A DNA stretch of 64,000 bases from positions 14,508,001-14,572,000 of the forward strand of contig NW_020825289.1 in the NCBI RefSeq assembly GCF_003286085.1, written 5' to 3'. The position numbers and the translations under genes are program-made. Below are positions 11,659 to 23,957 of the stretch, in pieces; positions within the stretch are counted from its first letter, which is position 1; each line of letters opens with the position of its first letter. Under the pieces are notes generated by a model that was given only the letters and a program-made list of their open reading frames with translations, was not told where the DNA came from and searched no databases. The stretch is from Drosophila persimilis. Taxonomy: Eukaryota; Arthropoda; Insecta; Diptera; Drosophilidae.

Positions 11659-14600
11659 AAGGTAGGGGATCCCAGATCCCGTTCCTCTGGCTGGGCTGTG
11701 CTGGGCTGGAGTGTCGGTTCCTCGTGCGGCTGCCTTCTGCTCTGGAACACTGAGATCTGCGGAAGAGAGGAGCAAGTGTCGGAGAGGATACAGTGGCAGT
11801 CTGGCACAGTCGGGTGTCGTCTCATAAATCAACTTCAGGCACGTGTGAGTATCCAGCAGATAGTTTATCCCCACACACACACACACACACGCACACAGCC
11901 TGCAAAATGGTTGCCAATTTCCGCTAGAGAGGACATCGAAGGAGCAGAGCAGCCCACACTCTTTTATTTGCTGGTTTTTTCTGTTTGGATGGATATGAAT
12001 TGATATTGGCCAAATCGTTTTGGCCACACATCGCACACACACACACATATATCTACATAGATACATTTTTTATGAGGCATTTTGCGTAATGAACAAACCA
12101 ATTTCTGTGGACGAAAGAGAGGGAGAGGGAGAGAGAGGGAGAGAGAGAGAGAGGTCGATGGAGGTCAACAAACTCTCTGAGAATCTAATAAACTTCAATC
12201 CCCCCCCCTTTGGTTCTGGCTCTGGCTCTGCCTCTGGCTCCATCGATAAATCGATGGATTGGAACCTTGAAAAATACTGCCAGCCGCCAGCAGGATGGAT
12301 CATCAATTAACCATCGCCGTGGTGGCCGGCAGTGAAAGCTTCGACTCTGAATTAATCATTAGCGAAACGAAAGCAGAAAGCCCGGTGACCCCGAGACGCG
12401 GAACAATCAAACTGTGGAATAGAACCAGAACGAGAATCCCCAGTTCCACCACCCTCGGGGAATGGGGACTGGAGGGGGGCTTTTTACTTTTTCTTTCTTT
12501 CGGAGCAGTGACAAAAGATGGTTCCATAATAGAAGACCACAGAAGAACAGAGGGGAGGGGAGGGGGGGCGCCAAAAGGTAGCATATTTACATGACAAATG
12601 TGGTGGCCAAATGGGAGAAGTGGGGAAGAGGGGAAGAGGGCGGGAATCAGGTCAGAGCTCTCTAGAGAAGATCTAGGTGAGCCTCGAAGCAGCCTCCTTT
12701 GCAGCCCACCCAGCGGCCACGCCCCATGGCAGCAGCTTCAGCTTCTGCTTTTCTCCTAAGAATGTTGACCTAGTTTTTGCCCCTCACCCACTCTGCTTGC
12801 GTCATAGTTCCATAGAACCTTCGCTGGTGGCACGCACTTGCTCAACTATTTTTTTGGAGCCGGAAGTAGTCTTGGTGCAGCATTGCAACGTCTTGGTTTG
12901 AGCAACGGCAGGGGGATGGAGTGGCACTGCGAGGGTTGCTCGTTAATTGGAAATGGGAAATGCTCGTACCATTGGGAGGGACGAGCGTGGGGGGAGGGGG
13001 GGTGTCCTGTTAATGGGATAACATTTTGCGAGTTAATTTCGGGTATTCCTTGTGCCGTGTGCCGTCTGTTGGGCAAGCAAAAGCCATTGAAGGACATGCA
13101 CCCGCTGGGCGGGGGAGGGACGCACATGTACCGCTTCCTCCTCCTCCTCCTCCTCCTCGTCGTCCTGCAGCGACAGGGTTGGCCAATTACCCAAAAATAC
13201 ACTTGAAAAAAACAAAAACACAGAGCAGCAGAGCAGCGGAGAGAGAAAATTAAAAACAAGTGAAATATTTCGCACTCTCCCAAAAAGGGGAGGACGGAAA
13301 GAGCCACGAGAGAGGCACGGCACAGAGGGGTGGATTTGGGACAACCACCCCGCTGGAAAGGACTCGCTCGCTCTCTCTCTATCAAAGTCGCGGCGGGGGG
13401 AGAGGCTACGAGTGTGTACACTCTGTCCGGGATCAGGGATCTACTGGGGTGCAAAAATGGATTGACAAAATGCGAGTTTAAATTTCGACATTTAGCCCGG
13501 AGGCACCGAAGGGCACCAGCGAATTCGCCGCAAGGGTGGCGACAGGCAGTTCCGGGAACGGACGACCATGGGATCCGTACTGCGGAATTCCTTGCGGTAC
13601 GCAAGGCTTTTCCTGGAATTTCCCTGGGCTCGCGATGATGTCACACGGTGGGGGTTAGGAGTTGACTCAGCCCCCCGACACGGCCATCCCCCGCCTCCAC
13701 ACCACTCCCCTCTTTCGCGTGATACCAACGATTTGTCAGGGGAAAAAACAACCGCTTTGTCCTAGTCACGGGATGGCGAAGGGCCTTTCCGGTGAGTCGA
13801 GTCAGTCCCAGCCACAGCTCCACCTACAGCCAGCCTCAGTTGCACCTCATAAAAGTCCAAACAAATCCTCATTAAGTCCGGCTCCCTTTCCATTTGTCTT
13901 CTTGCCACTCGCTTTATGCGGTAATTTCTGTTGTGTGCCTCCCCTGCTCCACCCCGGCACGCCAGCTCTGCTCTGCTGGCCCCCCAGGCGCGGCCCAATG
14001 GAGGTGCTGGTAACTGGTTTTGGGGCCAGGCTTTTGTCTCTCGTCTGGAACTGGTACTCGGACGGCTGCACGTGTTGGCCCCCGTCGAAATGTGCCTCAA
14101 TTTGGCTGCGTATTTGGGTCGAACAAGTACTCCGCGGCGCGTCAGAAGTCTCCCGACTGCGACTGGAAAAAGATCTAATTGATCGATTTGGCAAGAGAAG
14201 ATGCGATAATCGATCGATGGGATGAACGACTGAACGACTGAATGGTTGGGTGGATGGATGTGCAGATGTGTGGCATAGATGGGAAGCTCTTCCCGTTGAC
14301 CTGAATGCCACTGCGAGGCGAATGAAACTCCCAGGCATATCGGAGAACAGAGCTGACCAAGCGGCAAGCCATGATGATGATGATCTTCTCATGGTTTTGG
14401 CTTCTCTGCCTTCGCCTTTGGCAGTAGCTGCAAATTAGTAAATGTATCTACAAGATATTAATTTGCCAAAGCTCTTTGGCCGTTTCAACATTTTGTGGGT
14501 CACTGACTTTCGATTGTGGGCGTGGCTGGGCAGCAGACCCCGCCATTGCAATTAACCCTAGACAACCGATCGTCCCGGGATCGTCTCTCGAGTCGATAAT

Positions 14601-17600
14601 CTCCGCTCTGATTCGTGGCGGACAATTCTTGGGGCGCTGGAGCTGGAGCTGGGTGCGGGGGGCGGCCAAGTGTTGTCTACATATTTGGAAAACATTATTT
14701 TCAGATTATTGTTGTTGCTGTTGTCTCGCATCAGCGACCGACAGCGCGTACATTTAATGGAGCGCGGCAAATCTTTGCTTCTTTTCTCCTCCTCCATCGT
14801 ATCGTATCTTTCGTGTTTCTTGGCTTTTCGGAGTGGAAGAAACTCCGATAATTATTGAATAATGTTTCAATTGTCAGTGCGGAGTGGCGGAGAATGGCAT
14901 TGTATTTGTATTTGTATTGTAGATTCCTCTACGGACTGATAAAAAATAGAGCCAGACCAGACCAGACAGAACCAGCAGAACAGAATGTGAAACATTTCTC
15001 ACTACAAAAGGCGAAGAGCTCTATTAAATTATTACACTGCCGGACCAGGGGACGGGGGACAGACAGCGGGGAACCCTGTGACAATGCAACGGCCCCTCCC
15101 TCCCGCCTACCATCCGCCACAATCCGATGCGGCGGGCGACACAAAGTTCAAGTGAGGAGCGTCATAAAAATATCATAATCATAATATAATCTAAAGGGAG
15201 GGGGGCACGAAAGAGAGGGGGGCACGAAAGAGAGGGGGGAGAAATGCAGTTGCAAGTCACAGCAATTGAGCGAGAAATAACAATAGAAGGGAGGGGGGCA
15301 CAAAAAAGAGTTCAAGTTACAAAAAGTACAGGTCCAATGCAAGGCACATTCCACCAGAAGGTAGGGCCAGTGCAGGAGAGCAGCCGGAGAGAGGGAGGGC
15401 CACACACCTGCCACGTAATACACCTTGGAGGCAGTGCAGGAGAGAAAAAGGGAAGATAGAGAGAGGGAGCGCCACCTGTGGGGACCTCTAGCAACTGCAG
15501 GTCTCACACCTCGCTCTCTCTCTCTCTATCTCCCTCTCTACCGTTCTGTTTCCAGGAAAACGAAGCTTGAAACTGAAGGAAGAAACAAAAAGTAAGTTTT
15601 GTGGAAGCTTTTAGCTGAAAACAAAAAGAAATTCCATTCCATTTTGTTGTTTCTGTTTCTGGTGCTGGAAACTTCAGACCGGCGAACCCCCCCTACCCCT
15701 CCCCTCTCCACAGACCGGAAGCACTTCAAGTGCTTGCAATTCCATTGGGCAAAGTGCGAAGGCTGGAAAGAGAGAGAGAGAGAGCGAGACAGAGAGAGGG
15801 TCGCTGGATTGACTTTGCAATCAGCTTCGACGGGAACTTCGGCTGGCTGTCGCAATTCGGATACGGATTTCATATCTCCAGGGTAGCTGCCAGTCGGGTC
15901 GCGTTGATCGCACTCCATTCCCAGGGCCAAGTGTGGGCCTAATCTCGGTCAAGGGGGGAAAGCCTTCGCAGCGAGGTCCCCGGACGATAGGGCGAGACCC
16001 GCTTCGGGGGTTTGTCGGTGTCAATGCTGCACCGAATCGGAGTCGGATCTTGCCACATGTCCCAACAACCCTTCCACGAATTTTGATTGCTGCCCACTTC
16101 GATCCAACGATCCAACGTTCATCCACTCTGCACATTTTCACGATCAATTTTCACATCGCAATTTGCCTGGAAAGCCCAAAAAAGAGCAGCCAGAACTTCT
16201 TGTTTTCAATGTTTTATTCGTTCCCAGAATAGAGGCTAAAAATACTTCAATACCCATTTGTTTATGGTTTAAATGGAAATGCTTTTGGCCAAATATATGA
16301 TTTACTGGGAAATGGCAGGGCGGCAGAGCTTTCCCGTACCCTCCGAAGACTCTCTTAGGATAATCCCAAATTAGCTGCAGACATCATAATTTCGTTTTAA
16401 TTAATCTTCAACTCTGGGGAATATCTGAGGCACTGCATCTGCCGGCGGTTCGAGGACAGAGCGGGAGGCGGCGGGACGGGTATGAGACCAAGCCAAGCCA
16501 AGCGTTAGACCGTGAAGTGGTAAGAAGCACACACCACTCGTAAAAGCTGGCGAGGTGGGAGGAAGAGGCGGCGCAGGGGTGATGGTGGGGGCTAGGTCCG
16601 TGTTTTCAACGTTTCTGTTTCGGTTTTCTGTGTTTGTTTGTGGCAGAGAATATCTAGGCCGTAAAAAATGGTTAAACGCCAGAGCAATTACCAGGCCAAC
16701 AACTTGGGGAGACCGTGGTTGAGTATGACGCGCTGCCCATGGCCAACGAGTACAGTGGAGCCCCCGCTGGAGATTCCGAAGCTTGAGAGAGAAATGAATC
16801 CGAGCAGCTGCAGGCAAAGGCATCCCCTGGGCTGCTCTTCTCTCACATTTCTTGGCCTGCATTCTGGCTTCCTCTTCCCCAGGGCTCTGCCCTGCTTCCC
16901 TGCTTCCCTGCTCCCCCGTTGTGGAGGGGCGTCAAGACAATGCCACCGAAACGCCTCAAATGTTGCCCACTTAAGCGAAATTTCATTTCTGCCGCCGCCA
17001 GTTCTGCTTATCTGTGCAGTTCTTTGCGTTTCAGTTGTATCTACAATTTATGCTGTATATATGTATGTGTGTGTGTATTATCACAAACACACACACACAC
17101 ACAAAGAACCATTGAATGTTCATGTTTAATCTGAGTCGGTGGCGGCCTTTCCTCGTTGCGATTTCTGAGAGCAGCAGACGATGCCCAGAACAGTCCCCAC
17201 TATTACAGGGTGGATCCATCCTCCCTCTGCCGGTCTCCATGAACTGTTATGTTGGTTAATTGCCGCTTGACACGACACTGCTCATGGAAGCGGTATGATA
17301 AAATTCCATCTGCGATAAGGTGAATCGTTTTATCTATTCCCCCCCCCCAACCCGCGCCCGCACACGGCACACGCTCCATGTGACTCACTTTTCGCCAATT
17401 TTCAGTCGGAATAGAATCAAATCAAATCATTTCCCCAATTGAGGAAGAACCCAGCAGAGGCAAAGAGGAAGAGTCCAAACAGAAATATAAACAATAACAA
17501 ATTATTGAATCAACAAGCGGAGAAGTGAAAGAAAAGATATTAATTAGTCGGGATAGGGGGAAGGAGATTGTGTGGATGGGTGGAGAGGGAGGGGGGTTCA

Positions 17601-18985
17601 GTGCTGGCGTCTAATGAGTAAACCCAAACACGTTCCACGCTCACATCCGATCCGATCCAATCATGAATTATGCAGTGGACGACGCACATACCACAAATAT
17701 TTAATAGAATTGTTTATCGAAAAATGGCAATGCAGAATGCTGTTGTTGTGGTTGTTGTTGTTGTTGTTGCAGTTGCTGCAGTTGGGGCACAGTAATGGAA
17801 CCATTAGGCCGCAGAAGTGTGCCATCAGCAGGGGAGCCATTTCCTCGCTCTCTCAAGTGGGAAGGAAGCTAGCGGTAACGGAGCGACAGAGAGTGCATGA
17901 TGTCTCAAGATTCTCCTTCCCCCCCTCATGATGGTCCCGCATCACCATACATCACACTGAAATCGGAGGGAACAAAGCTGTTGGAATCGGAATTGGAATC
18001 GGAATGGATTGGGACTGGGATTGGGCTGGGATTTGACTTGTTTTTGTTGTTGCTGGACTGCCAACGTGGGAGGAAGTGGATAGCCAGCCACAATGCGGAA
18101 ATGTTAATTGGATTTTGTGTGTGTGTGTGGCATCCACATCCATGTGGGTGGGTGGCGACCCTCCACTCTCGGCTCTCGGGCCAGCATCTCGAGTTCAGAG
18201 TTCAATGCATTGACAAGACCATCCGCCTTTCCATCCTTCTTTCTCACTCGCGCTCGCTCTGTCCCTCCCTCTCTGTCTCTGTCTCTGTCTCTCTTTCCCT
18301 TCCGCTTTTGTTTCTGCAGCTACAACGCGCCAAAGCTGTCTGCTGCGACACTCCGCTCACGTTAGTCACAGACGGAGTGACGGAGCAGGTTTATGATTCA
18401 GATTTTCGACTCTTTTTTCCCCGCGTAGTTTTTGTGTGGTGCATCAACGAGAAATACCTGGAATTTCGGAATAAAACACCGATTCCTGCGTACCCCATCA
18501 CCTCCTACGAAATGTAGTCATCGTAAAACTGCCAAAAGCGTAATGTAAACAACAAAAGCGAGGGGAGCAGGCAGGGCGTAGGGTGTCCTATCTACTGTCT
18601 CTCTCCCTCTCTGGCACACATCTCAGTATGCTATGCTGATAAAATGGAATGGAATGGAAATGGAGCAACAAATTTGTGTGTTTGCTATTAACGAAAGCGA
18701 ATCATACAGTGACTGAAGGGGGGAGAAGGTGATGGTGGTGGTGGGAGAGGGACATGTGTGTTTTTGGTTTTGGTTTTGCTTTGCTTTGGTTTGCGTTTTA
18801 TCTTATCTTGAGACGTCCCCAATTGCAGCTGTTGATGGGAGCGAGAGGGAGAGGCTGATAGTGATGGCAGGGGGGAGCTGCAGCTGGAACTAGAACTGGA
18901 ACTGGGCTAACGGTGTTCAAATAACTGTGTCGTCACACCCAAGAAATGGCTACCGACATTCGCCGGCTGGCTCTCTTTCGGTCTG

Positions 18986-18986
18986 T

Positions 18987-19013
<27 letters not shown>
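18986..19013. repeat. CT microsatellite
   Basis: About 14 uninterrupted CT units in the large ena intron. Confidence 0.9.
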
Positions 19014-19018
<5 letters not shown>

Positions 19019-19293
19019 CCCCTGTTCTAATGGAACAATTACGAAATGCTCGTTGCATGCAACCATGTGGCAGATTCTGTGCTTCTGGTTTGGCCCGCGG
19101 AAACGCCAGACGTAGGCTGCCGACCAGAAGATGGATGGAGGGCAAGTAGGTAGCCACAGTAGGGTACGCGAAGAAGAGACATGGCGAATGCAAATTTAGT
19201 AGCGTCCATCGTTCGGGCCATTGTCCGTTTCAATTGTAACTCGGATTTTTCGTCTATTTCTGAACGGGTTTTTGTTTTGGCCCTATATATTGT

Positions 19294-19313
19294 CTGTGTG
19301 TGTGTGTGTGTGT
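19294..19313. repeat. GT microsatellite
   Basis: About ten GT units in the large ena intron, next to a TATATAT tract. Confidence 0.9.
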
Positions 19314-20128
19314 ATCAGTGGCGGGTCTTTGGCCCGCTTCATTTGGCAGCAAAAAGCGAACAAAAAATAAAACAAGAAATGAGTCATGGAAATTGGCTGC
19401 CATTTCATGGGCTCAGGCCTTGGCTGGAATCGTTGCTGTTGCAACATTTAAATGTCAATGCACCATCGGCTGTAGCTGTGGCTGTGGCTGTGGCTGTGGC
19501 TATGGCAGCGGCAAAAGGAAGCCGCAGTTTGGAGCTGAAGCTGGGTCTGGGGTCTGGGGCCTGGGCATAAATTAAAGTTCAAACAAACATAAAAGAGGAA
19601 GAAAATGAGGCTGCCCCACCCGCACATGCTGCGCATCTTTCGCTCTCTGCCCCCCCGTCTCACCCTCTGGCACGCTCTCTCTCTCTTGCTCTCTGTTGCT
19701 GCCGCTCTCTTAACTCAATTGGCAGGTTTTTGTTTGTTTTTGTGGCAGAATTAAGGAAGAAGGGGAAGAACCAGCAGCCATCAGACGCAAGAGTGAATGC
19801 AGATGCTCTGTAAAGCTAGACACAACAAGCAGGGGAAGAATAACAACACCGAAAAAGGAAGAGAGAGCAGGCTAGAAGGAAGAGTAACATGAGAGTAACA
19901 ATTAAAGCACAGCCTCCTCTGGCGTCGCCCCCCCACAAACAAAATGTGCAGGGAAACAGGTTTTGCGGCAGGCAGCAGAGCGACAGCTGTTCGAAGCCAA
20001 GCTGCCAGCAGAGGGAACCGAAACTGAACCGAACCGGAGAGCAAACATTTCACTAATTTGCAAGACTCTAAGCATAGGGAAATGAACGAGAAAAAGCATA
20101 AATTATTCGGCTAGAAACTGCACTCTAT

Positions 20129-20154
20129 CCACACACACACACACACACACACAC
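20129..20154. repeat. CA microsatellite
   Basis: About 12-13 uninterrupted CA units, 330 bases from the candidate distal ena exon. Confidence 0.9.
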
Positions 20155-20475
20155 GGACGCATGCGAGGTGCGCAAAAAAGGGCGTGTTTGTATGGAAAGA
20201 AGAAGCAGAACAGGAGAGGAAGAAGCAGAAAAGGGAGCATGGCACGGCCAGGGAAGATGAACCAGCAGCAGCAGCAGCCGCCGCCACCGCTGTCGCCGCC
20301 GGAGCAAAAAGCGGAAGTCATAGGCGCAAAGAGGAAGGGAAAAAATAGTAAAACAAAACATGCGCAGAAAGTAGAATGGAGTTTTCGATTGGATTGGCTG
20401 ATAGGAGAGGAGAGAAGAGGAGAGCAGCAACAGAACTGCAGAGTTATAAATAAATGTTGCAAAAAGAAAACTTAC

Positions 20476-20570
20476 CACAGCATTTTGGTTAATTCCGTTT
20501 CCACAGCGAAAATGCGTTGGTATTGGTGCGTGGCGGCGTCTGCTCGGCCTCTTCGTCTCACCCTCTCACT
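20476..20570 (-). CDS. ena: Candidate distal first exon of ena (MLC start)
   Basis: On minus, a short exon-like stretch ends ATG CTG TG (20476-20483) followed by a strong donor GTAAGTT. Its phase matches the EVH1 exon at 5704, giving MLCEQSII in place of MTEQSII. The sequence on its 5' side has no clear acceptor and contains TATAGAGTGAGAG-like promoter-proximal sequence, as for a transcription start. The right boundary is a guess. It could instead be a non-coding first exon spliced to 11.58 kb. Confidence 0.4.
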
Positions 20571-21244
20571 CTATAACTCGCTGGCTCGCTCGCTCTCCAC
20601 CCACAAGAAAGAGAAATGCGTCTCTGCTTGGCAGAGGGAAACTTGATTCTTACACTCTCTGCGGTAATTAAGAAAATGTTTAATTTTAATTTTAATTAAA
20701 TTACGTTTCTTTGGTTTCCAACTCCCAGCACACACACACACAAACACGCGCGCACGCACGGAAACAAACACACAAACACCGACAGCAATAGCAAACTCCT
20801 TTTCAAGGAGTAGAGACACGAAATTTTTTTCTGCCCTCTCTTTTACCCGAACGCTGGGCAGGAAGCGAAAGGGAGTTTCGTTTTGGGTATATTTAGATCT
20901 TTTTAGCACGGAGAGTTTTAATTCAGGTTAATAATACTAACTCTGCTGGAGAGCGGCACCAACACCACACACAAAACACTCATACACTAATACACCACTG
21001 TCGTTGGTTGTATGCGCCTTTTTGCGAGAGGAGGATGTTTTGGTGGAACGACGCCTCGGAGTTTAGCACTAAAATCGAACTCTAATATTCACTGAAAACG
21101 CATCCACATTATGTTATCCCCCACGCGACACACTCTTCTCCTTTCCTCACAATCCACACTCACAGCTATTCAATTGTTGCAAAGACATTTTTCCGCGATG
21201 GCAGTTAAGGCGGCCTTTTCAATTTTCAATTCGGAAAAAATCGA

Positions 21245-21790
21245 CGTATTGTTGTTTGCGGCCCGAAGAATTGTGCGGTGTGACCGCGGGCTTTTCGATA
21301 AAATATACCCTCAGGAATATACCGTCTTTTTTGAAAAATATACCGTAAATATACTGACAAATTCAAGTTATATTTTACATATTCCTCGTTTTTTATATTC
21401 CGTGGAATATTACTAGCTATATAGAACATTCAGGCATGCCCACGTAGTTTTATACGATTGATGAATCAATTTCCTAATTAACTGGCCTGTTCTACATACA
21501 TGCTTTGATTTAATTTCTATATAACGTTGAAAATGAAATTGAATGGGTTGATGAAATCGACAAAATATACCATTATATACCGATATACCGTCGGTTCAAT
21601 TTTTACCTTAAAAAAATACCGATAAGTATTAAAAATACCAGAAAAAGTCACCCTGGTTTGCGGCCCGAAGAGTTGTGCAGTTTGACCGCGGACTTTTCGA
21701 TAAAATATACCCTAAGGAATATACCGAAATATGGGGTATTATTTTCAAAATATACTATACATATACCGCTGGAAAAAATGAACCTTACCC
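21245..21790 (-). repeat. AT-rich dispersed repeat, copy 1 (inverted)
   Basis: The segment 21280-21480 is the reverse complement of the core found four times at 30.6-31.8 kb and once at 53.6 kb: words such as GCTAGTAATATTC, TCTATATAGC, GGAATATCAAAAACGAGGAA and repeated TATACCG/CGGTATAT. Within copy 1 a block starting GCGGCCCGAAGA, with TTTTCGATAAAATATACCCT, occurs twice about 400 bases apart (21257 and 21658), so the element has itself been duplicated. No open reading frame or terminal repeat was recognised; class unknown. Confidence 0.75.
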
Positions 21791-21923
21791 AGCACTAACC
21801 TTGTGAAAATACTGGTCGCAGTATTCATAGCGTGACCCTTTGCCAAGAAAAAAAGGCGCCAATTTAAAATATAATATTGAGAAATATATGATAATTAACT
21901 AACAAAATGCAATTAAAGCTACT

Positions 21924-23459
21924 TCAACTTCGCATTGGGGTATCATCCGCCAGTAGAGCTACCATCTTTCTCTTCTTCTTTCTCTTCTTCTTTTTCCTTC
22001 TGGCAAGATTGCGGTTGTTGCTATTCAGCTCATAATTTCGAACGGCGAACTTTTTGTCAGATGCTACTGGCATGCGAACGGTGGGACTATAATCGGACTG
22101 AGCTGCTGAAGATGGCGTTGGCTGCGAATTCAGATTGAGCTGCGTATCCGCGACGGGCTCTAGGCGAGCGGCTGCTGCTGGGGCTGCCTCGAACCGCTTT
22201 GCCTTTGGGAAGGGCCGCTTTCTGGCCATCAGATGCTGGAGGTGCTCACGCCATACCTTTACCTGCAGTCTGAGCTCCTCCTCACGAGAGGCAGCCAAGT
22301 CTGCCAATCTCTCCTTGGTGCTCGCCGGTCGAATGCCAAAGAAGAAGCCACGATGCAGCTTCGACTGGGTCAAGGACGGCTGGGTAGGTCTGTCCAGTCG
22401 CTCGCCGGTTTTTGTTTTCTTCTTCGGAATGGGGCCTTGGTGGGACTGGTGACGAGGGCAGATGTCTGGCGATTGGCTGAGCAGCTCCATTTCCAGGTAG
22501 TTCAAGTTCTTGAGGATGGAAAGGGCGTGCTGCTTCAAGGCCAGGATCCTTTTCTCGATGCTCGATGCTGAGGAAGTACCAAGCTTCTTTGGCTTCTTCT
22601 TGCCCTTCCTGTGCTTGCACTTCGGCCTGGACGGCGGCGCCAACGGTTTGGGAGAGGACATCTTGGTGTGGCGGGTTGTGGGTGGCCGAAAAGTCGTTGC
22701 CGGACAGGTGCTTGGTCGAGGCGTTACTGGGGAAGATGGCAGTGGCTTCTGGCACTTGGCTTTAGACGCTAAATGGATTTTTCCATTTAAGGGTTTTGCA
22801 GGAGCAATTTTTACCAAAGAGGGTCTCGCCAAAGAAGGTTTTGCAGAGGGATATAGGGGGAGGAACACAGTCTTAGCGCCCTTGCCCTGTTCTTTCTGGA
22901 TATTTATCATTCGGTCAAAAGCTAGATCGGCAGCAGCATTCTGGAAAGCCTCCATTTGGCGGTGACGCTGCTCGAGCTGCTGCGAGCTCTTGTCCTTCTT
23001 CTCATTGAAATTCTTCATCACCGGCCCCGTAATCAAGTCGTCGATTTCCTGGTTCCCTCGTGCTCCATCTAACACTTCATTTTCGTGGAAACGGTTTAGC
23101 CAGTCCTTCAGCTTGTTCTTTTTCTGTTCCTTCTGCAGCTGTTGGGCTGAGTTCGGCTTGGGGCCCCAGATGTATCCCTTGTCCAGTACTTTTGGATCAC
23201 CGAATTGATCGAATTCTTCCAGCTGTTGGAACAAGAGCTCGGGGTCCACTACTGGTTTTTTGAAATCCAATGGAGAAGGATCATGCCATTCGTCTTGATC
23301 TGGCCGTCGTTTTTGCCATATCCCCGAAGCTCCATTTTCAACATTGCGTCCGTAACTGGCAGACACTTGTCGCAGATTTGCCACAATCATTACCATTACC
23401 ATTAGTGGAACTCTGACGTTGATGTGGCCCCGACTCCGCATTACCATGTTTATACGCAC
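21924..23459 (-). CDS. Secreted-like Lys/Pro-rich protein of unknown function
   Basis: A single uninterrupted frame of 511 residues. The N-terminus (arginines, then VPLMVMVMIVANLRQVSA) looks like a signal peptide, though MRINMVM and MRSRG give alternative starts. After it come an acidic/aromatic region (DPELLFQQLEEFDQFGDP, GYIWGPKP), a charged helical segment, a Pro/Ser/Thr/Lys middle, another helical region around residues 310-410 and a very basic C-terminal run of lysines and arginines ending DDTPMRS. No family was recognised. Cysteines are few, so it is not a Cys-rich peptide; basic, low-complexity composition would suit a nucleic-acid- or matrix-binding protein. It is preceded by a CGATA-motif cluster at 23720-23836 and followed by repeat copy 1, about 130 bases past the stop. 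The full open frame without decay argues that it is a working gene. Confidence 0.7.
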   Translation of the reverse strand: MRINMVMRSRGHINVRVPLMVMVMIVANLRQVSASYGRNVENGASGIWQKRRPDQDEWHDPSPLDFKKPVVDPELLFQQLEEFDQFGDPKVLDKGYIWGPKPNSAQQLQKEQKKNKLKDWLNRFHENEVLDGARGNQEIDDLITGPVMKNFNEKKDKSSQQLEQRHRQMEAFQNAAADLAFDRMINIQKEQGKGAKTVFLPLYPSAKPSLARPSLVKIAPAKPLNGKIHLASKAKCQKPLPSSPVTPRPSTCPATTFRPPTTRHTKMSSPKPLAPPSRPKCKHRKGKKKPKKLGTSSASSIEKRILALKQHALSILKNLNYLEMELLSQSPDICPRHQSHQGPIPKKKTKTGERLDRPTQPSLTQSKLHRGFFFGIRPASTKERLADLAASREEELRLQVKVWREHLQHLMARKRPFPKAKRFEAAPAAAARLEPVADTQLNLNSQPTPSSAAQSDYSPTVRMPVASDKKFAVRNYELNSNNRNLARRKKKKRKKKRKMVALLADDTPMRS

Positions 23460-23623
23460 AACATCTCTTCGGATTTCAGAATTGAATCAAATTCGAATGA
23501 CAACTTGAACAAAGTAAAGCTGATCAACTTCAAGCTGCGAGCCTTTTGTCTCAAATAATATTAAGTTTAATTTTTGAAAGTAGATTCAAGAATATAGGAT
23601 ATAGAAACTCTAGCAGGTTTTTC

Positions 23624-23695
23624 TTGAATGAATGAAAATTCATTTCAAACAATTTTTGAATGAATGAATGAAAATTCATTTCAAACAATTTTTCG
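23624..23695. repeat. Short tandem duplication upstream of the 21.9-kb gene
   Basis: A unit of about 34-38 bases (GAATGAATGAAAATTCATTTC then AAACAATTTTT) is repeated twice head to tail, each unit holding an internal near-palindrome (GAAAATTCATTTTC-like). Confidence 0.8.
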
Positions 23696-23719
23696 TTGGC
23701 GCGCACACTTGTATCCAAT

Positions 23720-23836
23720 CGATAGTAACAAGCCGCAATCGATAACAGCATCGATATTAATTTTAATTTTATAATCAATAATACCATCGATATCGCTATC
23801 GCTGCCACCACAGCGATCAGCTGTCGCGATTTATCG
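23720..23836. promoter_or_regulatory. CGATA-motif cluster (BEAF-32/DREF-type)
   Basis: Seven CGATA motifs on the two strands in 117 bases: plus at 23720, 23740, 23752 and 23788, minus (TATCG) at 23791, 23797 and 23832; several are part of ATCGATA. Clustered CGATA is the binding pattern of the boundary factor BEAF-32, and TATCGATA is bound by DREF at promoters of broadly expressed genes. The cluster lies between the minus gene at 21.9-23.5 kb and the plus promoter near 23.99 kb, so it could serve both or separate them. Confidence 0.6.
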
Positions 23837-23957
23837 AAGCACTGCCATCTCAATTGAATTAATCGAAGGATACCCCCGAGTTTCTAGAGTCTTCTTTTCG
23901 CGTAGTTCGCATTCTCTCGACCGTCGCACCTTAAATGCCACACAAACGCAAGAGGAG

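Larger units (their letters stand above)
11640..20470. other. Large ena intron, no coding seen
   Basis: Almost 9 kb of simple-repeat-rich DNA: CT arrays (11636-11658, 18986-19013), AC/GT arrays (11874-11890, 12037-12048, 19294-19313, 20131-20154), GA arrays (12117-12153, 15770-15800), repeated GGAGGGGGGCACGAAAGA units (about 15196-15238) and many G-runs. The longest open frames (for example minus 12846-13604) have frameshifting low-complexity composition and no family resemblance. I read it as the first large intron of ena, probably with enhancers. Confidence 0.5.

Noticed and set aside
12846-13604. 252-residue minus frame in the ena intron
   Set aside because: Crosses simple repeats and poly-Arg low complexity, no family features, overlapped by open frames in other phases.
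13662-14392. Overlapping open frames on both strands, 180-200 residues
   Set aside because: GC-rich intronic DNA open in several frames; no start context, splice logic or recognisable domain.
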